Positions 24,841-33,659 are shown, numbered from the stretch's first letter. The stretch is DNA of 64,000 nt from Bog-105 sp965277855 (GCA_965277855.1 OZ255847.1:1116001-1180000), one strand, 5' to 3'. Notes: a model not told the origin generated them from the letters alone. Made by a program: numbers and translations.

Positions 24841-25710
24841 TCAAACACCCGCAGCCCGCAGCACCTGTTCCGCCACCCCCGCATCCGAAGCTACTAGAAA
24901 CGGCTGCTTGCGCCCTTGCCAGACTGGCGAGCGGCGACTCACATCCCAGACCGTCATCCCGGCTTCCTCGGCAATCACCTGCGGCGGAATCAAATCGAGG
25001 TCTTCACCCGCGCCAAAGTTCGCATATACGTGCTGCCCTCCGAAAATCGTCAGTAAGGCATTCGCACCTGCGCCACCCACACCGGTCGTCACGCTCACTA
25101 ACCCGCTCTCGAGAACTCTGAGCGCGCGCGCCCGCTCCTCACTCGTCATCTTGGTCGAAATCGGAATCGAACAAACCCAGCTTTTCGTTCGCGGCTGATC
25201 CGGCTTAAGCAGACGCCGCGGCGCAGCTCTTACGAACGCTTCGCCTGAAAATTCAGTCCTCTCCCAAAACGCGCCCTCTCCCCGAACGGCGTAAGTCAAG
25301 CGGCCGATGCACTTGTCGGATTCACTGAGCGGCAGATACACTTCCGGCTGGAACACTACCCCAACCAGCGGAATGCCCTCGCGCACATAGTGAGCCATCA
25401 CTGAATAGAACGTTCCGCCGCAGGCGAAGTGATTCGTCCCATCTAACGGATCCGCTCCCACCCAATGCGAAGACGGATCGCCCGTCGCCCCAGACTCCTC
25501 CAGACGAAAGGCAATCGATGAGTCCAGACGCCGCAGATCGGATGCAAAAACTGCCAACATCGCCTCATCCGACCGCCGGTCCGCCACCGTCACCAGCTCC
25601 TTTGCATCCTTGTAAGAAGCGTGAATATTGCCTTCTGATCTTGCGCGAAGCACCTCTACCGCTCCCCGCGTCACGGCGTCGATAAGTACTTCTAAGATCC
25701 CATTCAGCAT
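24841..25710 (-). CDS. Inositol monophosphatase / CysQ-like phosphatase
   Basis: The 289-residue protein belongs to the lithium-sensitive, magnesium-dependent phosphatase family. FRLEESGA supplies the first metal-binding Glu pair, WVGADPLDGTNHFACGG is the diagnostic DPLDGT motif, and AGEDLDLIPPQVIAEEAG corresponds to the C-terminal WDxA-like metal motif (here EDLD). Substrates in this family include inositol monophosphate, 3'-phosphoadenosine 5'-phosphate (CysQ) and fructose 1,6-bisphosphate; the sequence does not settle the choice. It lies 22 bases after the VWA gene and 42 bases before nadE, so it may link the two gene blocks. Confidence 0.85.
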   Translation of the reverse strand: MLNGILEVLIDAVTRGAVEVLRARSEGNIHASYKDAKELVTVADRRSDEAMLAVFASDLRRLDSSIAFRLEESGATGDPSSHWVGADPLDGTNHFACGGTFYSVMAHYVREGIPLVGVVFQPEVYLPLSESDKCIGRLTYAVRGEGAFWERTEFSGEAFVRAAPRRLLKPDQPRTKSWVCSIPISTKMTSEERARALRVLESGLVSVTTGVGGAGANALLTIFGGQHVYANFGAGEDLDLIPPQVIAEEAGMTVWDVSRRSPVWQGRKQPFLVASDAGVAEQVLRAAGV

Positions 25711-25732
25711 GGACTCCCAGTATGCGCCTGCC

Positions 25733-27802
25733 TCAGGGCACGATCGCGATCGGGGATCGCCAGAATGCGGCTTTTTGCTGTGCTGGGTCGAGTACGGTGA
25801 GCTGGCAATCGTACCTGCCGGGCGACAGTCTTGCCAGATTGAACTCCAGTTCGACGGGGATGGCTCGTACCGTGTTGTTTAGCGCTGCGGTTGATTTCAC
25901 GGGCGATGTTTCGAAGATCTTATGCTGGCCGTTGTAGAGGGTCAGAAAGGCGACAAGGGGTTGGAGCGTTTGGACCCCTTGCTCATAGGCCTGCAAATAA
26001 ACCCATACCGGGCGGCTCTTGCTGAATACACGAGTGACGCTGGGAACGAGCTTGACTCCGCCGTTGATCAGTGGATTGGCATTCTCACCTTTGATTTTCT
26101 TAGCCGCAACGTTGTAGAGCGCTTGGTCAATTTTCACGCGCTGGCCGCTCAGAATCACTGAGCTGAGGGGAACCTGCTTCTGCTCTTTATTCAAATTTGG
26201 AATGACGAAGCTCGCCTGATAGGTCCCGATGCGTCCGGTCTCGTCATCGCGGGCGAGGAACTTGATGGTGTACTTGCCGGGCAGGAGCGTGAAGCCGGTG
26301 TCGTACTCGATGGGGCGTTTGGCCAATTGCGCGGCGGTGGCGTCACTGAGCTTGATGTTGATCTTGTCGCGGACGTTCGTTCTTGTGATGCCGTAGCGGT
26401 CTTTGATTTCGCCGACGAAATCGATGAGGGTGTGTTCGGCTCCTCGGCGCTTGGCGAGGGCGAGTTCGCGGCCGGGAATCTTGACGATGATCGGGACGAA
26501 ATACTCGGCGCGGTTCAATTGGAAGTAGTCGATTTCCATGGCGATGGTGAGTTCGGTGATCGGGTCCGGCAGCATTAATGCGTCTTCCAATTGACGTTCG
26601 CGGTCGTCGGCGGTAAAGCGGCTGAACTCTTTGTCGGCGTAGTAGCCCTGGCGGTAATCGACTTTAGCGGAGAGGTCGCGGTTCAGCGTGACCTTCACGC
26701 GGCGAAAGCGGCCGTCGCGGTTGGCTTGGGTGGTGTAGTAGCCGATGATGTAGTAGCTCGACATCGCGTGCTGCGCGTTGACGACGCCTTTGGTCAGATC
26801 GTTGTAGTCGAGCAGAGCTTTGCCTCCGGTGTCGCTGCCAAGTGCGTACAAGGTGTCTTGCGAGAGCTCCAGATTCATGGTGGTGGCCTGGGCCGAAGCG
26901 CCGGAGTACATGTCGGAACCACCCGGTGATCCTTTGGTGGCGTCGCCCATGGGCGGTTCTGCGACCAGGCCGCGCGCGTCGATAGGCCAGAAGGAAACGC
27001 CGGCTCGTATGGCGGCATTGACAGTGGCGTGCAGTTGCGCCTGGTTGTTCATGCCGTTCAGACGGAGGCCGCTGGCGAAGTAGATCAGTGATTTCTTTTC
27101 GTGGAGTTGACCGAGCATGGCGGCGGCGGTCTGGAGAGCGGCAAGTTGACGATCGGTGTTGAAAATGTTGAACTCGCCGTCGTCCTGCCCGAAGGCGAAC
27201 CCGGCGTCGGGGGTGCCGGCATCATTGCCGCTTTCGGTAAACCCCTGACCTGCGCCCAGCATCTCTCCGGTAAGCATGGTTTGCAGCACGCTGAGCAGGC
27301 GATCGCGATTGCCGGTGAAGTCTTGTAGAACGTCTACTGCGCCGCCGCCATAGCGCATGATGCCGATCAGATCGGCGCTGGTCATTTGAGAGCGCACGAA
27401 TTTCTGCGCGGCCTGCAGAGCGCGGCGTTGATCCGCGATGGGCATGGCGGTCAGGTCGAAGTAGAAGGCGAGGAGGCGATGGTCGCGATATTGATTGACT
27501 CCGGGAAGTTCGGGCATGATACGGGTGGGCGTGAGCCGGCTGTAGAGTTGGACGTGCTCGGGGCCGGGGGGCGTCGCCGCTTTTGGCTTTTCCTCGAGCT
27601 TCTGCTCTTCGAAAAAACGGATCTGTTGCGGCACGCTGTTTTCAGTGATCGTGAAGTCTTTGGCAGTGAGACCAGCGATGGGGTTGCCGGATTTATCGGT
27701 GACGCTGACGGTCTCGATCACCAGTTGCGTGGTGGCGGTAAAGGTTGGCTGCTGGGGTTGGAGGAGCAAGGCGAAGGAGAGGAACAAAGCGATGAACCGC
27801 AT
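25733..27802 (-). CDS. Exported VWA-domain protein (VWFA-related, acidobacterial type)
   Basis: The 689-residue protein has a signal peptide (MRFIALFLSFALLLQP), a short beta domain that reads VSVTDKSGNPIAGLTAKDFTI, and then a von Willebrand factor A-like domain (LLAFYFDLTAMPIADQRRALQAAQKFV, residues about 105-330) where DLTAM stands in for the usual MIDAS DxSxS. This arrangement matches TIGR03436, named for Acidobacteria. The C-terminal half is beta-rich. The start follows the Oar-like receptor stop by one base (TAATATG), so translation is coupled. The role is unknown; linkage to a TonB receptor suggests surface adhesion or complex assembly. Confidence 0.8.
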   Translation of the reverse strand: MRFIALFLSFALLLQPQQPTFTATTQLVIETVSVTDKSGNPIAGLTAKDFTITENSVPQQIRFFEEQKLEEKPKAATPPGPEHVQLYSRLTPTRIMPELPGVNQYRDHRLLAFYFDLTAMPIADQRRALQAAQKFVRSQMTSADLIGIMRYGGGAVDVLQDFTGNRDRLLSVLQTMLTGEMLGAGQGFTESGNDAGTPDAGFAFGQDDGEFNIFNTDRQLAALQTAAAMLGQLHEKKSLIYFASGLRLNGMNNQAQLHATVNAAIRAGVSFWPIDARGLVAEPPMGDATKGSPGGSDMYSGASAQATTMNLELSQDTLYALGSDTGGKALLDYNDLTKGVVNAQHAMSSYYIIGYYTTQANRDGRFRRVKVTLNRDLSAKVDYRQGYYADKEFSRFTADDRERQLEDALMLPDPITELTIAMEIDYFQLNRAEYFVPIIVKIPGRELALAKRRGAEHTLIDFVGEIKDRYGITRTNVRDKINIKLSDATAAQLAKRPIEYDTGFTLLPGKYTIKFLARDDETGRIGTYQASFVIPNLNKEQKQVPLSSVILSGQRVKIDQALYNVAAKKIKGENANPLINGGVKLVPSVTRVFSKSRPVWVYLQAYEQGVQTLQPLVAFLTLYNGQHKIFETSPVKSTAALNNTVRAIPVELEFNLARLSPGRYDCQLTVLDPAQQKAAFWRSPIAIVP

Positions 27803-27803
27803 A

Positions 27804-30800
27804 TTAGAACCTCAATCGCAGGATGGTCTGCAGGCTGCGCATAGGATTGGCGCTCGCGGGCAGTCCGAATTGCGCATTGTTGATGACGGTGATCCAGCTG
27901 GTATAGGTGACGTGGTTGAGGGCGTTGGTGGCATCGAACCGCAGATCGAGGTTTAAGCGATCGCGGAGGCGGAAGGTGCGCCCCATGGTGGCGTTGAGGG
28001 TGAGTTGGCCTGGGCCGCTGATGATGTTGCGTCCGGCATTTCCCCATTGGCCGGGGGTGGGCGCCGAGAAGGCAGCGGGATTTAGCGCAAAGCCGGAGGG
28101 CGCTGCATAGAGTGGAGCGCCGGTGTAGTCGGGGCGGATACTTCCGGTGACGCCCGTACCGGGGGCGGCTGCGAGGTAGACGGGATTGAGAGGCAGTCCG
28201 GTGCCGGCGGTGAGCAAAGTGGCGAAGGTCCATTCCTTCAGAAGAGCGCCTCTCCAGCCGCTCAACAGCGCGCCACCTCGCACGCCCAGACCGCTGGTGT
28301 ACTGGAGTTGGAGCGAGAGGAGATGACGCTGGTCGAAGGTGGAGCGCCCTCGCTCGGCACGCAAATTCAGCCAGTTTTGCGCGACAGCCGGAGTTTCCGC
28401 TGCGGCGGTAGCGGTGGGAGCCATGAAGTTTGCCTGGCTGCTTGACGAGGGAGGAGGCGGATTCTGCGCGGTGGGATTAGAAGTTGTCGATGACGCTGTA
28501 AGGGGACCCTGGCCGCCTAGGGAAGATACGTCGTCGAGGGATTTGGAATAGGTGTATTGGGCGGTTGCGGTGAAGCCGTTATGAAGCCTGCGACGGAGCT
28601 GAATCTGGGCGGCTTGGCGGGTCGAGTTGCCGTTGGAGGTCAGGTAGGTGTAGCCGGCTGAGCAAGCGGGACACGGATTCACAGCGCCGATCGGGAAGGA
28701 GTTGGGAAGAAATTCCTGTAGACCACGCGTGCCTTTAATGCCGGAGTAGGTGGCAAGAAGCACCAGAGATCCGGGGAGGTCGCGTTGCAGGGAGACTTGC
28801 CAGTTTTGGGCGTAGCCGACTCGGAAATTGGGGTCGATGCCGAAAGTATTGGGAACAGACGCCGGCGAAGCGTTGAAGCCGCTGGCCAAGGTAAGCGGGT
28901 TGGAGGGGCTGTTCTGGACGCTGAGAGCTTTCGAGAGCGGCGACTGCTGGGCTAGTTGGACCGCGATCGATTGATAGACGGACGTATTGTCGTAGACGCC
29001 GTAGCCGGCGCGGATGACGAGTGACGATGCGGAGAGCGCGCGCCAGGCCATGCCAACGCGCGGTTCCCAGCCGGATCTGTCCGGGCGCATCAACGAACTG
29101 GGCAAACGTTGTCCGGTGAGAGAACCAGTTGGATTGGCTGCTAGAACCGGAGCGGCTTGAGCAAAACCGGAAGTAACGTCGAGATTGACCAGCCGATTAT
29201 AGAGTTCCGTGATGGGCGCGCCGTATTCCCAGCGCAGGCCGGCGTTCAGCGTGAAGGACGCGTTCACTCGCCAATCGTCATTGGCATAGCCATCGTAGGC
29301 GGGTTCGCGAAAATATTTGTCGGCGTTACCGAAGGCGATAGAACTGGTGTCGGGAATGCCGAGCAGGAAGCCCCCGAAATCGGAACCGGTGGCCGCGCCG
29401 GTGAAGGTGAAGGTGCCGCGGGGGTTCTGCTGGGTGAGGTAGTTGAACTGCTGCCGGCGGTAGTCGACGCCGAGGTCCACGGTATGCGAGCGGTGGTTCC
29501 ATTCTAGAGAGAGCGACTCGCCGTTGGTCTGGTTGTGATTTGAGGCGGGAAGACCGTCGGTAAGGGATTGAATGCCGCTCGAGAAGACCAGCGTGGGAGG
29601 GCCCCAGTTCACGGGCGATTGATTGTTCCCTTCAATGCCGGCAGCGCCGGAAATATTAGTGCGGTTCGCGAAGTAGGGTGTGGCTTTCGTGGAGAGGCGG
29701 CTGAACTGATAGCCAACGTGCAGGAAGAGACCGGGGCTGAGGCGGTGTGTCCAGTTGACGCGTGCATTGAGGCCCAGGATGTCGCTGGAATCGGAGTAGC
29801 CGAGCACGTTGGGAGTGTCGGTTCGGGTGCTTTCGAAAGCGAACCTGCCGGAGAACTGATTCTTGCCGTTTATGGTCTTGTCGAAACGGGATTGTAAGGC
29901 GTCCTGGTGGGTCGCGCTGACGGACGGCACTTGATAGTTGTAGCGTGAGCTGCCGCTAAAATTCGGCAATGGGTAAAGAGTGAGTAAGGCTTGCGCCTGG
30001 GGACTGATGCGGCTGGGTGGAATGATCTGGGAGGGCGATAAGATGCCGCTGCGCTGCGCGGCGTCGGGCACGAGCGTGGTTTGAGTGACGGCGTTTCGGT
30101 CGCGGGTGATCTGGTAACCGACGAAGAAGTTCGGGCCGTTTCGAATCAAGTGAGGAATGCGAATGGGACCGCCCAGAGTGATGAGGCCGGTAAGGTCGTT
30201 GTAGAAAGGCTTTGGGGTGTGTTGGCCTGTAAGAGAGAACGGCGAGGCATCGAAAGTGGAATTGTCGATAATCATGCCGATGCCGCCGGTATAGAGCGCG
30301 GGCGTGCGGCGGCGGTTATTGTTGCCGAAGGCGGCGTCTTGTGAAAATCGCGAGGCGGCGCCGTTATTCACGCTGCCGTTGATGAGCAGGCCTTCGGAGG
30401 CATCCTGCGCGAGTTCGGGTTCAGGAGGCGGAATGTCCGGGGGCTCGGGGGTTTCCGTTTCGGCCGCCTTGGCCTGGCTCATCGTTTGATCGGCAGAGAG
30501 CATGGTGAGATGCCAGTTGCCTACAGGCGTGGTGGGTGTGATGGCGACGCTCTGCTGCGTGCTTGCGAAGCCTGTCATCTTTACTTCGATAGTCCAGATG
30601 CCGTCAGGTAGATCGGGGAAAGAGTAAACGCCGTGATCGTCAGTGGTGGCTGTGATTTTCGAGTTGTCTCTGGTCACTGTAATGGAAGCGCCGGGAACAG
30701 GGAGGCCGTTGAGGAGCACTTGGCCGTGATACTCGGAAGCTGAAGCAGTGAGGCAGAGGAGGGCGGCCAAGATTCGCAAAGGCGGCAGGCTAAAGCCTAC

Positions 30801-30815
30801 CCTACGGCGGCTCAT
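27804..30815 (-). CDS. Oar-like TonB-dependent receptor
   Basis: The 1003-residue outer-membrane protein has a signal peptide, a CarboxypepD_reg-like domain at residues about 28-110 (GQVLLNGLPVPGASITVTRD), and then a large beta-barrel with many aromatic-ended strands, ending in LRLRF, the usual C-terminal aromatic residue of outer-membrane barrels. This matches Oar-type receptors of Acidobacteriota and Myxobacteria; the cargo is unknown. Its first 18 codons include a dispersed 23-bp repeat (30784-30806). It sits between the M56/TIGR03435 gene (3-base gap) and the VWA gene (1-base gap), so the three are translated as one operon. Confidence 0.85.
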   Translation of the reverse strand: MSRRRVGFSLPPLRILAALLCLTASASEYHGQVLLNGLPVPGASITVTRDNSKITATTDDHGVYSFPDLPDGIWTIEVKMTGFASTQQSVAITPTTPVGNWHLTMLSADQTMSQAKAAETETPEPPDIPPPEPELAQDASEGLLINGSVNNGAASRFSQDAAFGNNNRRRTPALYTGGIGMIIDNSTFDASPFSLTGQHTPKPFYNDLTGLITLGGPIRIPHLIRNGPNFFVGYQITRDRNAVTQTTLVPDAAQRSGILSPSQIIPPSRISPQAQALLTLYPLPNFSGSSRYNYQVPSVSATHQDALQSRFDKTINGKNQFSGRFAFESTRTDTPNVLGYSDSSDILGLNARVNWTHRLSPGLFLHVGYQFSRLSTKATPYFANRTNISGAAGIEGNNQSPVNWGPPTLVFSSGIQSLTDGLPASNHNQTNGESLSLEWNHRSHTVDLGVDYRRQQFNYLTQQNPRGTFTFTGAATGSDFGGFLLGIPDTSSIAFGNADKYFREPAYDGYANDDWRVNASFTLNAGLRWEYGAPITELYNRLVNLDVTSGFAQAAPVLAANPTGSLTGQRLPSSLMRPDRSGWEPRVGMAWRALSASSLVIRAGYGVYDNTSVYQSIAVQLAQQSPLSKALSVQNSPSNPLTLASGFNASPASVPNTFGIDPNFRVGYAQNWQVSLQRDLPGSLVLLATYSGIKGTRGLQEFLPNSFPIGAVNPCPACSAGYTYLTSNGNSTRQAAQIQLRRRLHNGFTATAQYTYSKSLDDVSSLGGQGPLTASSTTSNPTAQNPPPPSSSSQANFMAPTATAAAETPAVAQNWLNLRAERGRSTFDQRHLLSLQLQYTSGLGVRGGALLSGWRGALLKEWTFATLLTAGTGLPLNPVYLAAAPGTGVTGSIRPDYTGAPLYAAPSGFALNPAAFSAPTPGQWGNAGRNIISGPGQLTLNATMGRTFRLRDRLNLDLRFDATNALNHVTYTSWITVINNAQFGLPASANPMRSLQTILRLRF
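30784..30806. repeat. Dispersed repeat unit, copy 2, inside the receptor signal-peptide codons
   Basis: The 23-bp sequence, starting GGCAGGCTAAAGCCTACC, matches the element at 13784-13806 at 21 of 23 positions. Here it is translated, on the minus strand, as RRVGFSLPP near the N-terminus of the Oar-like receptor. Repeats of this type are otherwise expected in spacers, so this copy either supplies coding sequence or shows that the true start lies further downstream. Confidence 0.45.
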
Positions 30816-30818
30816 TGG

Positions 30819-32906
30819 TTAGTTTTCGGAGGGCTTCTCTATGTGATCGATAGCAAGAACGTCAACGGAAGCCTTGGTTGTATCCAACTTCAGGCCGAGT
30901 TGATCCTGCACGGCGGTAAACAGGTTGGGCGGTGCATCGGCGGCGTTACTTGGAGGCGGTACCTTAATGCCCATGCCGCCGAACTGGGATTCATCGGGGG
31001 TCCACTTCAACAGAAAATCGTACCGGCCCGGAAGCGCGGTTTGATTAACGACAGGACGGTCGAGCACCGCGCTTTGCATCAGGCCGGCGAAATCAGCCAT
31101 GGTGGCATTGGTAACGGTAAGCACGCCGAGCCCACGAAAGAACAGGCCGGGCAATCCATTAGGGTCCCCTTGGCTTTTGGTCATCTTCGAGCCGCTCTTC
31201 GCGAGCACGAGGGCATAGACCGGGAGTTCCTTCTGTTCATGATGGAATTGCAGTTTGACGCGTTCGGGAAGCAGTTTCTGCACCATGGATTTTAGCTGTT
31301 TGTCGCTGGGAGCGCCCTCAATGTCGGGTTGTACTTCGAGGTCGTATTTCTCCGAGCTGAGCCAGGGCGGACCGCCTATTATCTGCCGCTGCTGAACTCC
31401 ATAGGCAAAGGTGAGGATGTCGAGCAGGGAGGTGTTTATAGTTTTGAAACGATGGCCGTCGAAGATAAAACCTTTGCCCGGTTGATCGGGTTTGCTGGGC
31501 TTGATGGTGGCGACTTCGGCGACCGGGTTCGCGTCAGGGGACATCGGTTTCGGGCGCGCCGGGGCTTCGGGGATGGCCCACTCGGTGCCCGGTGCGGCTC
31601 GCTGGAGGACCAGGGGCAGAGGATGATCGCCCTGCGTCCACGTTCCGGTGATGGTTTTGCCATCGGAACTGAGTTTGCCTTCGTAGCTGCCGTCGATGGC
31701 CAGGATGGCGTACTTCACTGTGGATCCTTGCAGGGTGAAGGAACTGGTTGGTATAGCGCCTGCACCTTGATCGATGCTGTACAGTTCGCCTTTCCAGGCG
31801 CCGTTGGCCTTGGAAATCTTCAATACGGTGCGCAGATCTTTTTGGGCGTGCAGCGTGCCTTGCCAGGTGCCGGAGATGTCCGGCGCGGTGTTTTCTTGAG
31901 CGTGCACCTGCACGACATGCAGTAAGCCGAATGAAAGTGGAGCGGCGACAGCGAATAGCGCAGCGAGGGCGAGTAAAAGCTTTCGGCCGAGATCGAGTGG
32001 CCGGGCGACCTGCTGCGTCACGATGCGCAGAATTCGCTTTTTGAGATCCGATCCGGTAACGCCGGACACGCAAGGCAAGGGCGATTCCAGATAGAGCTTG
32101 CAGACGTTCAGAATGCCTTCGGCATAGGTTTCGGCTTCGTTGCCGGATTGGACCACGGCTTCGTCGCAGGCGCGTTCGCGTTCGTCCACCAGACGTTTTC
32201 CGATCCACCAGACGAGCGGGTGAAACCAGAAGATGGCTTCGACCGCCATATGCAAGGAAGCGGTCAAGTTGTCGCGGCGGCGAACGTGCGTTAACTCATG
32301 CGAGACGACGGCGCTGAACTGCGGCATTGTGAGGCGGTCTTGAATACCGTCCGGGACGACCAACACCGGTTGCGTTATACCGAATACACCGGGTTCGAGC
32401 AGCGATTTGGAAGAGAGTATTTGGATATTCTCGAACGCGCCGATACCGGTTGACTGGCGAATCGCCGCGCGAACGCGCCGCCATTTGAGGTACCAGGAGG
32501 TCAGGACAGCTAACATCCCACAGAGCCACAGGGCGCCGACTGTGGCTTCCAGAGCGCGTAAATCCCCTTGAGTTGCCTCAGCAGCAGCAAAGGCCCAGTC
32601 GATTGTTGTGCTGCTGGAAGAGGTCTTAAAGGTCGTCCGTGAGAACGGCTCCGTGATCTGTCCCAAAACGGCTGGGACCGCTGGCCGTTGAGCGGATTCC
32701 GGAACGACCGGATGAAGATAACTGCCTAGCGTGATCAGCAGTGAGATCGGAACGACAAACTTTAAGGAAGCCGTCATCCAGAGCCAGTAGCGAATGCGTG
32801 CAGGATTCCTGCGCAAAGCCCATGCGAGCAGACCGATTGCAGCGGCTGTTACCGTTGACTGCCATAAGTGATTTGCCAACGCCGAAATGATGTGAACGGG
32901 GATCAT
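30819..32906 (-). CDS. BlaR1-like M56 metallopeptidase fused to a TIGR03435 domain
   Basis: The 695-residue membrane protein has N-terminal membrane helices and an M56 peptidase domain with the zinc motif HELTH at residues 203-207 (VVSHELTHVRRRDN), followed by a last helix near residue 310 (LLLALAALFAVAAPLSFGLL). Then come a lipocalin-like beta domain (DISGTWQGTLHAQKDL) and a C-terminal TIGR03435 soil-associated domain (VAEVATIKPSKP, LLDILTFAYGVQQRQIIGGPPW). In BlaR1/MecR1 the peptidase is activated by an outer sensor and cleaves the partner repressor; here TIGR03435 takes the place of the penicillin-binding sensor. Its start overlaps blaI by 4 bases. Confidence 0.88.
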   Translation of the reverse strand: MIPVHIISALANHLWQSTVTAAAIGLLAWALRRNPARIRYWLWMTASLKFVVPISLLITLGSYLHPVVPESAQRPAVPAVLGQITEPFSRTTFKTSSSSTTIDWAFAAAEATQGDLRALEATVGALWLCGMLAVLTSWYLKWRRVRAAIRQSTGIGAFENIQILSSKSLLEPGVFGITQPVLVVPDGIQDRLTMPQFSAVVSHELTHVRRRDNLTASLHMAVEAIFWFHPLVWWIGKRLVDERERACDEAVVQSGNEAETYAEGILNVCKLYLESPLPCVSGVTGSDLKKRILRIVTQQVARPLDLGRKLLLALAALFAVAAPLSFGLLHVVQVHAQENTAPDISGTWQGTLHAQKDLRTVLKISKANGAWKGELYSIDQGAGAIPTSSFTLQGSTVKYAILAIDGSYEGKLSSDGKTITGTWTQGDHPLPLVLQRAAPGTEWAIPEAPARPKPMSPDANPVAEVATIKPSKPDQPGKGFIFDGHRFKTINTSLLDILTFAYGVQQRQIIGGPPWLSSEKYDLEVQPDIEGAPSDKQLKSMVQKLLPERVKLQFHHEQKELPVYALVLAKSGSKMTKSQGDPNGLPGLFFRGLGVLTVTNATMADFAGLMQSAVLDRPVVNQTALPGRYDFLLKWTPDESQFGGMGIKVPPPSNAADAPPNLFTAVQDQLGLKLDTTKASVDVLAIDHIEKPSEN

Positions 32907-33289
32907 CGCGACCTGTCCTCCTTTGAAACTTTGCGCAGCGCTTTTTCCGCTTCTTTGATGTCTTCGAGAGTGAGTTTGCCGGATTCGACCAGATGAGCCA
33001 TGACGGGCTGCGTTCGGCCGCCGAACAAACTCAATAAATCATTGATCAGCGTCCGTTGCGCCGCGTTTTGGGAAAGGACGGCTTCGAAGATGTGCGCGTT
33101 GCTGATCTTTTTGACGCGCCTTACGGCTTTTTTGTCTTCCAGACGGTAGACAGTGGTTTGAACGGTCGTGTAGGAAGGACGATCCGCCTCGGGGAAGGCT
33201 TCCTGGATCTCCCTGATCGCAACGGGCCCTCGATCCCAGAGCGTCTGCATAATCTGGAGTTCGAGCTTGGTCAGCTTGCGGGTTGACAT
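32903..33289 (-). CDS. BlaI/MecI/CopY-family transcriptional repressor
   Basis: The 128-residue winged-helix protein has the typical N-terminus (LTKLELQIMQTLWDRGPVAIREIQEAFP), a recognition region RPSYTTVQTTVYRLEDKKAV, and a C-terminal dimerisation helix part (LINDLLSLFGGRTQPVMAHLVESGKL). Proteins of this family repress their own operon and are inactivated when the M56 partner cleaves them. The M56 gene overlaps its stop by 4 bases, so the pair forms the expected sensor-repressor unit, followed by the Oar receptor and VWA genes as presumed targets. A half-site resembling the BlaI operator lies about 30 bases upstream of the start. Confidence 0.92.
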   Translation of the reverse strand: MSTRKLTKLELQIMQTLWDRGPVAIREIQEAFPEADRPSYTTVQTTVYRLEDKKAVRRVKKISNAHIFEAVLSQNAAQRTLINDLLSLFGGRTQPVMAHLVESGKLTLEDIKEAEKALRKVSKEDRSR

Positions 33290-33318
33290 CGGACGTTTAC
33301 TATATCCGTTTGCAATCC

Positions 33319-33330
33319 TACTACAGCCAT
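33319..33330. promoter_or_regulatory. Possible BlaI-type operator half-site
   Basis: TACTACA at 33319-33325 is one perfect half of the BlaI/MecI operator (TACTACA...TGTAGTA). The expected second half is represented only by CATGTG just after it, so the site is imperfect. It lies 30-40 bases upstream of the blaI-like start, where autoregulation is expected. Confidence 0.3.
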
Positions 33331-33390
33331 GTGTTCCTTACAAGAGATTTTTGGTAGGTTCAAGAGACACGACAGGAGAGCGACATAGAT

Positions 33391-33419
33391 TTGACTTAGC
33401 TAATAGCTCTAGCTAAGAT
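33391..33419 (+). promoter_or_regulatory. Promoter with embedded operator for the toxin-antitoxin operon
   Basis: TTGACT (33391-33396) and TAAGAT (33414-33419) are separated by exactly 17 bases, a good sigma-70-type promoter. The spacer holds a perfect 8-bp inverted repeat, CTTAGCTA (33395-33402) and TAGCTAAG (33410-33417), with a 7-base centre. That is the expected autoregulatory operator for a Phd-type antitoxin. The predicted transcription start falls at about 33425-33427, on the GTG start codon itself. Confidence 0.65.
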
Positions 33420-33425
33420 TATGCT

Positions 33426-33659
33426 GTGATAGAAGCCAACATGCTCGAAGCAAAAACCAAGCTCTCTCAACTGGTGGAAGCCGCCGAGCGGGGAGAGCAG
33501 GTCTTTCTCAAAAGGAACGGTGTGCTCATAGCCCAGATTGTGCCAGTCGTCAAAGGCAAGTTTCCTTTCGGATTTCTAAAAGGCGAAGCGGGGAGTATCC
33601 CGGACTCTCTTCTGTTCAACAGCTCCGAGGAAGAATTCACTGACTTTACGCAGCTATGA
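33426..33659 (+). CDS. Phd/YefM-type antitoxin
   Basis: The 77-residue protein has the Phd-family N-terminus (MLEAKTKLSQLVEAAERGEQVFLKRNGVLIAQIVPV), which dimerises and binds DNA, and a C-terminal tail (residues about 50-77) that would neutralise the toxin. It overlaps the PIN gene by 4 bases (ATGA, 33656-33659), the usual toxin-antitoxin coupling. The GTG start at 33426 coincides with the predicted transcription start, giving a leaderless message; the ATG at 33441 is an alternative with a weak GAAG upstream. The promoter spacer carries a perfect palindrome, in line with self-repression. Confidence 0.85.
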   Translation: MIEANMLEAKTKLSQLVEAAERGEQVFLKRNGVLIAQIVPVVKGKFPFGFLKGEAGSIPDSLLFNSSEEEFTDFTQL

